Of a stretch of 64,000 nucleotides of DNA, positions 26,600 to 38,533 are shown in pieces. The stretch is from NCBI GenBank assembly GCA_039881145.1, contig JAYKKI010000040.1, positions 1,369,001 to 1,433,000 of the forward strand, read 5' to 3'. Origin of the DNA: Druceiella hillmani (Eukaryota > Arthropoda > Insecta > Lepidoptera > Hepialidae). Every line of letters begins with the position of its first letter. Position 1 is the first letter of the stretch. A program made the position numbers and the translations under genes. The notes beneath the pieces are model-generated. The model ran no database searches and had not been told where the DNA came from. It was given only the letters and a program-made list of their open reading frames with translations.

Positions 26600-26945
26600 A
26601 TTCAATAACTCGCTGCGGTGGTGTGTTGCCTTGATTAGAGGTTTACATTTTTTGATGGCGCGATGCATCACAGATTCCCTGGTTCGATTCCCGGCCCCTT
26701 GTTTGGCGAGATTGGGGTAATGTTTATAACCGCATAGCTAACATGCCACATACCACTGATGGACTGCAATCCCACTGGTGTGGAAGCTATGCACTAAGAT
26801 TTCCAAGGCGCTTGCCCAGCATGACGATTGTGAGCATTACCTCCAAAGGTATACGCATTGAAAGGTGCCTATCTCTAGCAGCGGACCGAGACAAGCTGTG
26901 AACGATGATGAATTTAATAAGCTATCAACAGCTTAATATATAATA
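26600..26945 (+). mobile_element. Probable tRNA-related SINE, CP2-CP3 intergenic region
   Basis: The head contains a clear pol III B box (GGTTCGATTCC, about 26682-26692) within sequence that looks tRNA-derived. It is followed by a GC-richer body with CCACTGATGGACTGCAATCC and a GATGATGAAT-type tail near 26905. No tRNA cloverleaf with plausible acceptor pairing was found, so a SINE is a better reading than a tRNA gene. Confidence 0.6.
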
Positions 26946-28726
26946 TAACTTCTATATTGTTTCCTTTTCGTTGGGTGGTCTTGATTTACACATAATTTAT
27001 ATGGAAATACCATATATTTCATTACAAATTTATATATATTTCCTCAATTTGTTTTTTTCTTACACATAATTGTTGTCCAATAATTTGTGACGTCTTTCTT
27101 GTTACCACTCCCTTCTATTTACTTTGTTTAGCTTTTTCAGTCGCGTTACCAGAATCAAGCAAAATGGTTTAACTTATAATTAAAAATATCGGGTCCGTTT
27201 GATTAAAAATATCGGGTCTCATATATTACTTTCATCAAATATTTACTATAAATTTGATATTTTACAACTACGTGAATGATGAAATTAAGGGTTGGGTTTT
27301 GCTCCAATTCAGCCAGTGACTAATGTACTGGTAAGAAAATATTAAAGAATATGATTATTAAGTAAACATTGTAAAGAAGTATTTTTTTAAAATAAATGTT
27401 CCAATATTTTGCTCTCTAAGTAATCAGTCAGATTTTATACAAAATCTTCCCATATGAAATTAGGAACAGAAATTAGTGAATTTTTAAAAAATATATAACG
27501 CTGTTAGAAAGTCTTATTTTTGTTTAAAATAAATTGTTGTGAAGCTGAAAGTATCATCGATTGCTAGCTTATGTTTTTACACACCCGTACTTGGGTTTAT
27601 TAACTTCTGTTTTTCTCCATCTGTTACCTGGTTGCAGCATTTAAAAACAGGTATTTAATTAATGCTTGCCTCCTCATGAGTTACATAATCCTAGTTACTT
27701 CAAAAAGTTGTAATATAATATATTGTTGGTACCTCTCTTAGTGATCGCGTATCTTCTGCACGACTATTGTTGTCATACCTATTGTAGTCATATTTCCACA
27801 AAATATGTTCTGTCAAGAAAATGGTTCATAGCTATGGTAGGATTCGGTAGGAAGCTCTGTAGTCAATTTATTCAATAATTCTTTATTTGTGCATCAAAAT
27901 GTCTCATATTCACAATATATATCGGTTTACTGCCAAAAAAAAGCACAAACCTAGAGCCGATAGGTGGCGCTATTTCAAAACACAGGACAATATATGTTCG
28001 GCCCGCTAGTATAAATATAATATTCAAATTCACATAATAGATATTATAAAAGCATACAACCTAAAACTATCTAGAAAATTTACTGAAAATTGAAATGAAT
28101 TGAATTTCGTTTTTAGGAAAATTTTAAAGCAAAATTATCCTTTCTTCAAATTAATGGTTTTCGACATCCTTTATTTGGCCATATAAACAAAAAAATACAG
28201 GCAATTACTTCTCTATATTGTTTTCTATTCTGGAATTAGTAACATTCTCACATTACTGGGTCATAAAACTCGTATCCATATTAATAAATACCTGACAATG
28301 AGTATTAATTTCGTAATTTTCTTAAGTAATAAATTTTAAAATATGAACTTTTCCGCATTTTAAGCTTTTTAATAATATATTTAATCTTTATAAAATTTAT
28401 CCAAAATAAAAAAAAAATTGTTGAAAATCAGACCACGAATTGTATAACGAAATAAACAAATGAGACTTCAAACAAATTAATGGTGATAAACAACTTTGAT
28501 AGTTCAGTTGCGTATTTATCTATAAAACTTATTGTAAATAAGTTTTCATAATCCAGTGGATAATGCAATGTAATATTTAAAGTGCAAAATTAAAACAGAG
28601 ATATAAATCAAATATTATATTTATAGACATTAATATAGATATTAGATAGATTTTAATGAGGATAAGTAAATGTGTATATATATATATCGATTATTTTTTT
28701 ATTATTTTATAAAATTGTCAACACTA

Positions 28727-28770
<44 letters not shown>

Positions 28771-29070
28771 AATTACAAAAAATAAAATAGACTAAATTAA
28801 GTGCTTATAAACACTACCAAGTGTCCATGATTTATAGGTGTACATCTTATCTCATTATACATGGATTAGGTGTATAACAAATAGGTTAATAAATAAAATG
28901 TAATGTATTTATTGTCGATATAAATATATTCTTAAGGTACCGGATTTATGCACGCAACTTAGACTTGCTGCATTAATTATATTTTTATTAATAACATCAC
29001 TATCTTTGTAATATGGGTTGTTAAATATGATAAAGATATCCCGTTATTAGCAATAATATTCTGATAAAGA
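26946..29070. other. Intergenic DNA without recognised genes
   Basis: AT-rich, with TA runs near 28673 and 28728. A somewhat GC-richer patch at 27940-28010 (GATAGGTGGCGCTATTTCAA) may be an old mobile-element piece but was not identified. Confidence 0.45.
28728..28768. repeat. (TA)n microsatellite
   Basis: TA run about 350 bp downstream of the orphan terminal exon in its direction of transcription; a shorter one lies at 28673-28688. Confidence 0.97.
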
Positions 29071-29076
29071 TTTATT
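29071..29076 (-). promoter_or_regulatory. Poly(A) signal after the orphan terminal exon
   Basis: AATAAA about 40 nt downstream of the TAA at 29114-29116, a normal distance for a short 3' UTR. It suggests the exon can serve as a transcript end. Confidence 0.5.
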
Positions 29077-29113
29077 TAAATTGTGAGTGAACACTTAACA
29101 AAACAATTGATCA

Positions 29114-29313
29114 TTAATTCAAAAAGTATCCAATAAACTTTCCCTCTCTGATGATGGCCAATATAGAGTCCATGGTTTCTTCTCCAGATGGAATTATTTG
29201 TTCTGGTGGTAGAAGATGCCCGTAGGTTCCACGATCTCTGAGCTCATAACATGCCACAAATGGAACTTGGAAGCGTTTTTTCACCCAATCGATACTCGAA
29301 CCTGATGCCATAT
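29114..29313 (-). CDS. 'CP3': orphan or alternative terminal exon of an M14A carboxypeptidase
   Basis: This is a single intact terminal exon with a good acceptor (TTTTTAG) and the same phase-1 entry as the other last exons. It begins with the second and third bases of the Tyr248 codon, then MASGSSIDW (Ile255), VACYELRDRG (Glu270) and ends YFLN with TAA. AATAAA (29076-29071) follows about 40 nt downstream. No exons 1-5 were seen between it and the last exon of CP4 at 32380; that 3 kb holds a minisatellite and AT-rich sequence. Its protein is closest to the CP4 last exon: both have TYGHLLPPEQ where CP2 and CP5 have Phe in place of His. It could therefore be an alternative 3' exon for CP4 transcripts, or a leftover of a deleted gene. 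The intact frame, acceptor and poly(A) signal favour function or recent origin, but this is inference. Confidence 0.75.
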
Positions 29314-32300
29314 CTAAAAATTAAAAGTTGGGAAAAAGTGAAAATTTAATAGGTCATGATTTATACAAATGGTAAATATGGGTCTCATAATTCAGATTAT
29401 TATTAAATTAAAAGGTTACGCTAACAATTAATTACAAAATTAACAATAAACAATTGTGAAAACGTTAAATTAAACGTTCAAACGAAAGATAGAACAGATG
29501 TGATAGACCATAAAGAAATAAAAGTGTAACTAAAAAGTAATGTTTTTATTCTAAATTTTTAGAGTAGTATAATATTTTTTTAAATTTTCGACCATCAGTT
29601 TAATCATCAGCACCGATTCAACCCTGCTTAATCTTAATTATACGCAAATAGAAAGAACCTAGGATAGCCAAATTGTTATAGAAGAAACCTGAAGATTTTT
29701 AATCCATTTTAATGATTAATATACTTTGAGATGTGAAACGAAACTAAACTTAATTAAATACTTTCCACCACATGAACCAGTCCAGATAGTAAGACTAGAC
29801 CAGAAATCCCAAAATACTAGAATAAAAAGAAACCGTAAACGCAAAAATGCCAAAAGTCAAACCAACTTTTACTCCAAATTAATACGAGTCAATTGGGGCT
29901 TGTATAAAAATATGAAATAAATTGTTTGAAAATTGAAATGGCTATAATTTAATATAACGAGAAGTGTGGAAAATATTACAGTAAATAAGAAGGTAAAATA
30001 TTACAGTAAATAAGAAGGTAAAATATTACAGTAAATAAGAAGGTAAAATATTACAGTAAATAAGAAGGTAAAATATTACAGTAAATAAGAAGGTAAAATA
30101 TTACAGTAAATAAGAAGGTAAAATATTACAGAAAACAAGAAGGTAAAACATTACAGTAAATAAGAAGGAAATAATTTCAAAAACTAAACAGTGTAATGGA
30201 ACTAAAAGAAAGTACATAATATTGAAAATAAGTAAATAATTCTGAGAAGAAATATTTCAAATGAAGTATGTCAAGTTTTATGATTACTTGCTTGTATTAG
30301 GATTAGTATTTAGGGAATAACCTTGATGTGATTAGAAAAAATCAAGTATAAAATAGAAGCAGATAAGTTTACAATATAATCAATCACAATAAAATCAAAA
30401 CTTATTTAAATATGCTCAGGATAATTTCGTGATATCCAGTATTCGTTTTAAATTCCTGAGAATGTTTAACCAACTAATATTAAATTAAATTGCAATAAAA
30501 TCTGTAAGGTTATCCAAAATAATACGTCAAAATAATTACGCCGTAAAAATTCTATAAGAAATAAATTAATATAAATTTAAACATTATAAATAATATGCTT
30601 CAAGAATACTACTAATATATACCAATATACATATCTCCCTAATGTATATCTATATAAAAAGCCGTTATTTTATTATTTTCAGAAACTAGATATCCCAGTT
30701 ACATATTCGTAACGGGAAAGTCCGTAAATAAATCATATCGAACCCGTATAATCTATAATAATAGATTTTACATAACGGAGAATAAATATTTCAAGAATTT
30801 TCTTAAAATATTATGCAAAGTAAGACAAAAATTATATATTGATATACGTCGTTTGCACACATGTGATAATGGACAGTGAGAAGCTGATTAAAAGTTTAGT
30901 TAAATAGTTTATTGAAGCAGATTAAAAAAATTCAAATGAATATAGCAGTCTCCATCTATTAGAGATTGTATTAAAAAGAAAAAGGGTTAAATTAGTTAAA
31001 TCATTATATTAAGGTTAAATTTTACGGTTCTACGAAATTTAGATTTTATAAAAACTATATACATACAGATAATGCGTACGTTAAAGATTTCCATGAGAAC
31101 GGTACTTATGATTTGCAAAGTTGAACACAAATAATTTCAATAATTCAAACAAACGAAACAAAGTAAAGTACATTGAATTAAGAATCTTTGGCTTGGTAGC
31201 TTGTTTATCAGATAAACAGGATCACAAGAGGGTTTAATAACAATTGTAAAATATAACTGTAACGAAGAAAATAAAATATGCATTCCTTTATGGATCTGTA
31301 TTATACTTGTTGAAAAATGATGTCATAACATGTAAACGACGTTCGAATAAGAATAGGTGAAATCTGTTTCCAAAATTAAATAGGTACGTTTTAGAAGTTG
31401 ATATAATTAATCAATAAAGTTTTGTTAATAACCTAAGATATACTCTAAATTTTCAGAAACCTGTATGTAACTAAATATTATTTATATTTGTTTAACTTAG
31501 AAAAATATATTATCTTTTGTATTAGTCGGATAAAATTATGAGTTTATATCAACTATGCGAATTACAATATGCTCTCTTCTGCTTAATTATTAACGTTCAA
31601 GTGAAATGTTTTGTCACATTCAGAATTAACACTCATTGGCAAGTTCTAGCAAAACAACTCATAGTACTTCATTTATCTGGTTATAGTTATTGACATGCAT
31701 TTTACTGTTACAATCAAGATTCAGTGGTCATACTATACAAATTTTTAATAGGTGATATCATATTTAATGACATGAAAATTAGATTTTCAACATCGGTTAA
31801 ATTTTTAAAAAAATATTTGAAGCCTAAATATCTTTACGTGTTAATGTACTTTTGGGCTGGTACATTCAATATACACATTTTAAATAATTAATATCTGCAT
31901 TTAATTGATGACAATAATATTGGTTGTATATAGTTTATTGCGAAAGGGGTTACTTGAAAGCTTGATGTTTTACTAATATATAACATACGGAAGAGGTCAG
32001 TAAAAATTACTTTTATCTTTGCAGAAACCTAAAAAAAATGAGGATGGCATTAAACATTTTCTGATACTTTTCATCAAAGAATTCTTTGCGATATATTTAG
32101 GCGATAACAACACAAATACGCGATAAGTTTAATATTTTTTTGTGATAGAAGCAGATAACAACGTCGAAGGATTTATAAAAAACTTGCATTTGTGTATCTT
32201 TATACTATATGAATCGATCAAATTTAAACACTTTTCGAAAAAAATCGCTGTCTTTTTTTAGAAAAATTTTACGTACATTTGAAATATGTGGGTAAAAGCG

Positions 32301-32379
32301 CCATTTCAAATTACTGAGAGAGGGGAAACAATTATCAAACAAAAACACAAAATGATGGTACAAAAAAGTGCGATAATAT
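29314..32379. other. Spacer between orphan exon and CP4 last exon
   Basis: Holds the 25-bp minisatellite (29969-30169) and otherwise AT-rich sequence. No carboxypeptidase exons 1-5 on either strand were recognised, which is what makes the 29114 exon an orphan. Confidence 0.6.
29969..30169. repeat. 25-bp minisatellite, 8 copies
   Basis: The unit is AAGGTAAAATATTACAGTAA plus ATAAG. Six copies are essentially identical and the last two carry substitutions (AGAAAACAAG). It lies between the CP4 last exon and the orphan terminal exon, in a potential CP4 alternative intron. Confidence 0.95.
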
Positions 32380-35300
32380 TTATTCATTCAAAAAATAGCC
32401 GATAAATTTTCCTTCTCTGATGATAGCTAAAATGGAATCCATGGTTTCTTCGCTGGTCGGTAGAATCTGTTCTGGGGGTAGGAGATGTCCATATGTACCT
32501 CGATCTCTGAGTTCATAGCAGGCTACAAATGGCACTTGGAAACGATACTTTACCCAATCTATGCTTGTGCCAGCTGCGGGGTCTGAAAATGGGAAAACGA
32601 CTTGGGCCATGCATTTAAAAGCAAATTACAGTTTCGTGCTCCACTATGAAATTTATGCATACTAATGAATACATCTCTAATCAAAACAATTATATAAACT
32701 GTATTTTAAAATGCCCAAAAAATAAGTGATTTCAAATTATATCTCCGTTACTAAAAATATAAAATTTCTTTCTAAGCCAAAAAGGGAATGAAAATTTTAA
32801 TTCCTTAATCTGAATGTTACGCTATTTTGTCTCTTGAAATTCATCATCCCTCTAAAAAAATTAACGTACATTTATATATATTTAGTGTACTATGCAGATT
32901 GTAACTAATACTGTTAATATCAATCAAAATAAATACTCGCAAGCTATATAATATCTGCGTTGAATGAAACGTAAAATCTGAGATATTGCTACTATGTTTC
33001 ATAATCAGTACAAAACTGGAACAATTGCTGGAAAAATTATCATGTATTTGGATATAATATACGTTTTCCTTTTTTGTATTTAAATTTTTATTTGGTTTTA
33101 TTGCAATAAGTGTGCGAAAAAATAGACAATAATTTAATGTCTTCTGATAGGAAATGGTTTTTTAATATTTTTTTGTAAAAAACAATTTTTCTGAAAAAAA
33201 ATCCCTGATTTGCCAAAAATAACGATTTCTTAAATATGATCTAGTTACTATACGCAATGTAATACTAAATATTTTTTTCTGTTCTGTTGTTTTAATAAGC
33301 AGAGATTAATCTCTGTTAAAGTATTTTAAGTCATGTTTTTTAAGCTACAAAATAAACTCATTCACCAACATTATATGTTACGATTTTACTTACAAATTGT
33401 TTCTGCAATGTTTCCGCTAACGTACTGTGTCCCATACCTAACAGCTAGGGATCCCATGGCGCGCCGTCCGATAGTTAGCTAAAATTACATATATTATTGA
33501 TAGAAATTATTTTTAATTTTTTTAATATCTTTATAAATAGTACAGTGCGTTGAAAACCAAATTTACGGTTTTATTATTTGCTTGTTCATTCATTCCTATT
33601 GTGATACCGTTTCAATATTTGTTTCGAAAGGGATAACATTTTTATGAATCTTTATGTTCGAGATCATTTAACTGCGTAAGCAATATTGTCTATTGTCTAC
33701 GCGAATACCATCCACATTGAAAAAAAACTATTGTAATTGCTAATTTTAAAACATAATTTTTTTGCAAATTAATGTATATTGCAATAATAAATTTCAAATT
33801 ATCATAAGTATTACCAATACTAGACTGTTTATCTTCTAAAATTTGCAGTCAACACAGATGAAACTCAAGCCATTTTCAGCAATTAAAAAATTTAGCACTT
33901 TTTTTCTTATCCGCTATTAGCTAAGAAAATAACTAAAAATGTGCTTTCCCATTTGACCCAGCTAGTCTTAAATCTGCTTCTTTACAAAAATTCCTGCATT
34001 GCACAGGTATATTCAAATATTTATAACATTGCACTCACAACATCGAAGTAATTGTCCAGGTAATCCGTAGTGTGTCCATAGGGAATAAGGAACATTTGAC
34101 CTGATGAATGGAATGAGATGTAGATGTCCAGAGTATGAGCCACCTCAGCGATATATGCGGATAGAGAACGTGTTTCAATTTCCGAAAAAGGTCCATTGCC
34201 GGGATATGTCTGAGATGATGGGTTAGAACTGGTACCAGCCTCTATAATTTGTGAAAAAAGTAACTATATTTTACAGGAGTGACAAAACATGTTATATGTT
34301 ATCTTGAAATAAAATCATATATTTCTCTATCTGTATCGTGTTTTTCTTTAATTTCATGTCAAAGCATTCAAAAACATTTCATACAAATATCAGATGATAA
34401 CTAGTGAGAAAAGCTGATTACAATGAGTTTTTTAGTACATTGGCCAGGGTTGGGTTTGCTATACGAGTTTCATCATTTTCTTTAATTTTTTTCACACCTT
34501 ATTTAAACAAAAAATGTTTATAAGAAAAAACTTGACATGCATCGTAGTGGAAATTTAGAAACTTGCTAAAACAAATATTTGAAAAAAAAATATTAATTAT
34601 AGTTTGAAATACTTGCATTTTAGATATAACGAATATTTACATGCATTGGATATTAAAAATTTAGATCATCAGAAACGTTGCAATTTTGTTAAATGGAACT
34701 AAAACTATTTTCTGTACAAAAGAACTGATAGTACTCGCAGCTGTTTTTAGATAGTTTCAATAGTAATTTAGCTGGCCATAATGAGAGTTTGATAATTATT
34801 TATAATCGTTTTTGGTTTTGTAACATAGCAGATATTATTGATCACCCTGAAACAATAATTTAAAAGAAAAAAAAACAAACCATTCCAAAAAACATTCCAG
34901 TTTCTGTTTAAATCAATGCCAACAGGGGTAGTGCCACCTACAGGCCGCAAATTTTTGCGCCATAACCTTTCCTATAACATATAAGTAAAATTTTATTTTT
35001 CAAATTATAAATTTATATATTTATGAAAAGGGTAGGATTATAAAAATATTCATTTTCTATCTGTCTAAACGGTCATAAATAATGGCATCTCCAATAAATT
35101 TACAAAACCTGGTCCAACCATGAAAAAAATAATTTGAAATAGTACATTGCCTCAGGAAATGTCGTACTGGATAAAATCTATATTATCTCCAATTTCTACT
35201 TTGAGAATTTACGTAAATTAGTCATTCAAATTTTTATTTATTCAACGAGGACATGGTTGTAACCAGGAGACATTTCCATTTTCAAATATTTGGGCATGAC

Positions 35301-36430
35301 TACTTTAAAATCCCATGTAGTTTCGTTTTGGTTATATGCAAATCCCATTATAACAAAAATAAATGTCTGAACCCTTGTAGTCCTAAAGGTGGTTAAGATT
35401 TCACTTACCTTATATTTATATAGATTTTTTGTAAATAAAAATAATAATTAAGTTAAAATTGAGAATCAGGAAAGCAACTATCTGATAAATCGCTCACGGA
35501 CCAACCCCCAGTGTGATCCCTCAATTTGCAAAAAACCTACATTTAGTTGGGTTCTACAGAGCTATTTTTTATATATCAAAACGATTAAAATACTGTTACT
35601 TACCACTTCATGGGTATGTACATATCCATCTGGATTAGTAACGGGGAATATGTACCAATCAAAATAGGCTGCAGCTGCTACAGTTTCCGGATCATCACTT
35701 GTGAGAAGTTCATTTGTAATGTAATCAACAACTGCAGGTGAAATCCATTCCCTTGAATGGATGCCACCTTCTATGAAAAATCCTTTCCTGCCAGGGCCAT
35801 GAGATATTTTAATTCCCTTTATTTCTCTTCCTAAAAGACTTCGACCGCCGTTTATTAGGGTAACAATATTTGGATACGTAGCTGCTAAGTGATCCAGCCA
35901 GTCATAAATGGCATCTAAGGTTTGATAATCTAGCCAATTGAAGTCTTCGGGGCTTCTTGAAATGCTTTTTCGTACAGCTTGCCTGTCTATTTCGCTGTAA
36001 GATGATGATATTTTATTTTATATTAAGTAATAAGCTAAGTTGAAAAAATATTCAAGTTTTAATATCGAAATTTATCCAAATATATGTTTAGATTGCATGA
36101 TAATATAAACATAACTATGTGTTTATAAATAATCACTTGAGCGTACCTTTGTACATCTTTAATAGTTATTTCCCAATTGACGTCACTTTCACTTAGTTGT
36201 TGATTGAAGGTTTCTTGTTCTTGAGGAGGTACGACAACATTAAGATAATCACCTTTTTTTGCTCCTTCCCAAAAATCTAGATTACTATTTGTTAGCTCAA
36301 TATGCTGCAATAGAAGTGCTGCATCCTCAGTATTGGGAACAATTCGATACAAAGAGTACTGGTCGTAACGAACTGTTTCAGCACACACTGTCGTTACTAC
36401 GACAAAAAGTAGTAACAAAATTGACTTCAT
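32380..36430 (-). CDS. CP4: zinc carboxypeptidase A-like zymogen (M14A), complete, 6 exons
   Basis: Exons on the minus strand: 36430-36147, 35994-35604, 34971-34881, 34241-34039, 33478-33394 and 32582-32380, giving 418 aa ending YFLNE. Residues 1-17 (MKSILLLLFVVVTTVCA) are a signal peptide, then an M14 propeptide. Activation probably follows the Arg in SRSPEDFNW. The zinc motif is GGIHSREW, with Ser where the paralogues have Ala; His and Glu are kept. Next come NPDGY, ERLWRK, IDLNRNW, SFHSSGQ (zinc His, then Ser for the usual aromatic at CPA Tyr198), PAAGTSIDW (Ile255) and CYELRDRG (Glu270). Exon 3 is two codons longer than in CP1 and CP5. The gene is compact (4 kb). Intron 2 contains a copy of a dispersed repeat (35233-35575). 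A second usable last exon lies 3 kb downstream at 29114-29313. AATAAA overlaps the stop codon, so the true poly(A) site may lie further on. Confidence 0.93.
35233..35575 (+). repeat. Dispersed repeat, copy 1, in CP4 intron 2
   Basis: It shares GTAACCAGGAGAC, TTTGGGCATGACTACTTTAA, TAGATTTTTTGTAA, TTGAGAATCAGGAAAGC and GTGATCCCTCAATTTGC in the same order with 39518-39905. It is noncoding and stops about 30 bp short of CP4 exon 2. Confidence 0.9.
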
Positions 36431-36450
36431 GTTTCAATCTGAAATAAAAA

Positions 36451-36463
36451 TTATATTTATATA
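36451..36463 (-). promoter_or_regulatory. Candidate TATA element upstream of CP4
   Basis: TATATAAATATAA on the minus strand, starting 33 bp before the ATG. A TCAGATT initiator-like sequence follows about 22 bp later, slightly closer than usual. The same TTTATTTCAG could instead be a splice acceptor of a 5'-UTR intron, so the promoter call is weak. Confidence 0.3.
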
Positions 36464-37624
36464 GTGATGCAAATACAAAATCAATTATTTTGCTACATTT
36501 TATGACTACACATTACCTGGCCTATCACTAAAACCCGAATTTCAACTTGCAAGTATTTATTTCAAGTATCCTAGTCAACGTCTGTACTACTACTATTAAT
36601 TTTGATTATATTGTATTCAGTTTTTTTTTCAATTATCGGAGGAAAATAATAATTGTACCAATAAATTATAATTAACATCAATTTACGACGGCAGAAGCCA
36701 TTTTTCCACAGCTTATATTCAATACTATATCGTACTCTAATAAAATTTATTAGTGCCCCTAATTGCCTATTATAAATTTTAGATTACGCAGCTTGTTTTT
36801 CGTCAATCCTACCCATCGTATTTCAAGGTAGTGACAGTTGATAATGTAAAAGACGACAAGCATACGTGACAGATTAAGTTGGAAAAATTAGAGATGTTTT
36901 TTTAAAATTGTAATGAAAAAAGAGATCGGAGTGACAAAATATGTCATTAAAATAAAATGTAATTAATTTCACTTGTAATTCAATATTACATTTTCATATC
37001 AAAGAAATAATATAATTTTAAAGCAATTGGAGCCAAGTGCAGGAACTAGGATTTTTTGCAAGAAACATAAATAATGCAGTGGCAGATATTTTCCAGAGTG
37101 GCCCATCTGTTAGACTGTAGCACATATACCTTTGTCCAGTTACCATTAGCTGACGAAGTTGGAATTTGAATAATTGGGGGATGGTTCAAGCGGGGCTCCA
37201 TTTGTCTCGTTACGTGTGTGTCCGTTTGCCTATTAGAGCAATGTCGCTCGTAGACTAATAAACTACAGGTATCAGATTTATAAGTTATGTGCGTTTTGTA
37301 ATATTTTTTATAAAAAGACATTATTTTATTTAAAGCCAAATGTTTAATCAAATATTAGCATGATGATTAATTACTTTTGAAAGATAAACATATACATATA
37401 TCTGATATTAAAAGTATACAGTAATTTTGACAGTTGACGTTCAATATCTGTATAAACTTCTGGTAAAGGCTTACGTGGAGTACCTATGATACAATTATAT
37501 CCTATATTACAATTACAGAATGACTCTCTTCAATAAATTAACAATTTTACATTCATAAAATAGTTAGCTAGATTATTAAGATGTATTATATTCAGCTTAA
37601 GCAATGAAATATGGTATGCGATTC

Positions 37625-37945
37625 CATTTTTAGGGTTCCGTATCTCAAAAGGAAAATGTAACCCTTATAGGATCACTTCGTTGTCCGTCTGTCAATTAGT
37701 CAAGACTCTTTTTATTAGAGATTTTTGAAAGTATCAAGTTTGATATTAATATCAAATATTTAAGTCTACAGTCCCATGGAGCTGTCAAAAAATCAAACTT
37801 CAAAATGAATACAATCAAGAAGAATCCTAAAAATACGGTCATTAGTGCCGCATATTTTGACAGTCACAAATAAATCAAAATTTATAGGGTAATTTCCGTT
37901 GACCTAAAATCATAACATTTGGCAAGAAGAAAGGTCTTACAGCAA
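37625..37945 (-). repeat. Second copy of the GGGTTCCGTA dispersed repeat, opposite orientation
   Basis: It begins AGGGTTCCGTATCTCAAAAG, then CTTATAGGATCACTTCGTTG and TCCGTCTGTC, and runs to TTGGCAAGAAGAAAGGTC. It is collinear on the complementary strand with 26044-26445. Confidence 0.8.
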
Positions 37946-38080
37946 AAATAAAGTAAAAACTCGTTATGTGGCATAAACAATTTTTTTTTTAAATATAGGC
38001 AATATGTTTTCGTTCCAAAAATTAAAACTTTGTAAATAGCTTAATAGGAATATTAGGTACCATACAATGTTTATATATGT

Positions 38081-38125
38081 GTACAGAACCCTCGTAGTGC
38101 GAGTTACACTCGTGCTTGATAAATT
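38081..38125 (+). repeat. Fragment of the same dispersed repeat family
   Basis: ACAGAACCCTCGTAGTGCGA followed by GTTACACTCGTGCTTG matches the GGAACCCTCG...GCGAGTC...TCGCACTTG end of the family as I know it. A weaker match lies at about 62325-62400 (GGTGCGAGTTCCACTCTTGC). Confidence 0.45.
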
Positions 38126-38443
38126 TTTTAACTCTCGAAACGTTTGGGTCACAAGGAACATACCAAAATGGACCATTATCATATAGATAAATACGTACTG
38201 TTGTATAGTAGTAAGGTCTTGACGGACGTTTATATGGAATTGTTAATGTTTTTATATTTAACTAAAAAATATTAATTTAGAGAATATATTTATTTCGTAA
38301 TTAATGTTATAAAAATATTCTGAGTTTCCCATGACGTTAATGTCGCCACTATTCCAGTTTTACTCACTCATGTTGAAACGTTGAAATTCTTAATAATACT
38401 GAAAGAAATAGCTAAAACGAGACCTATAAAATAATTAAAGGCC

Positions 38444-38533
38444 AAAACAGGATACTGTAGTCCCTATTTGTTGAAAAAAAGGGACTACAGTACCCTGTTT
38501 TTAAAGAAAAAAAGGGACAACAGTATCCTGTTT
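38444..38533. repeat. Three copies of a ~25-bp motif, one inverted and two direct
   Basis: The motif built on GGGACTACAGTATCCTGTTT occurs inverted at about 38444-38469, then direct at about 38474-38500 and 38506-38533 with single-base changes. A partial fourth match (ACTACAGTATTCC) follows. The first two copies form a foldback. Confidence 0.85.

Noticed and set aside
26267..26671. 134-codon minus-strand frame
   Set aside because: It lies across a dispersed repeat and the head of a SINE; no protein family is suggested.
26640..26700. A tRNA gene
   Set aside because: The B box is good, but no acceptor stem or anticodon arm could be assembled and the body continues as a SINE.
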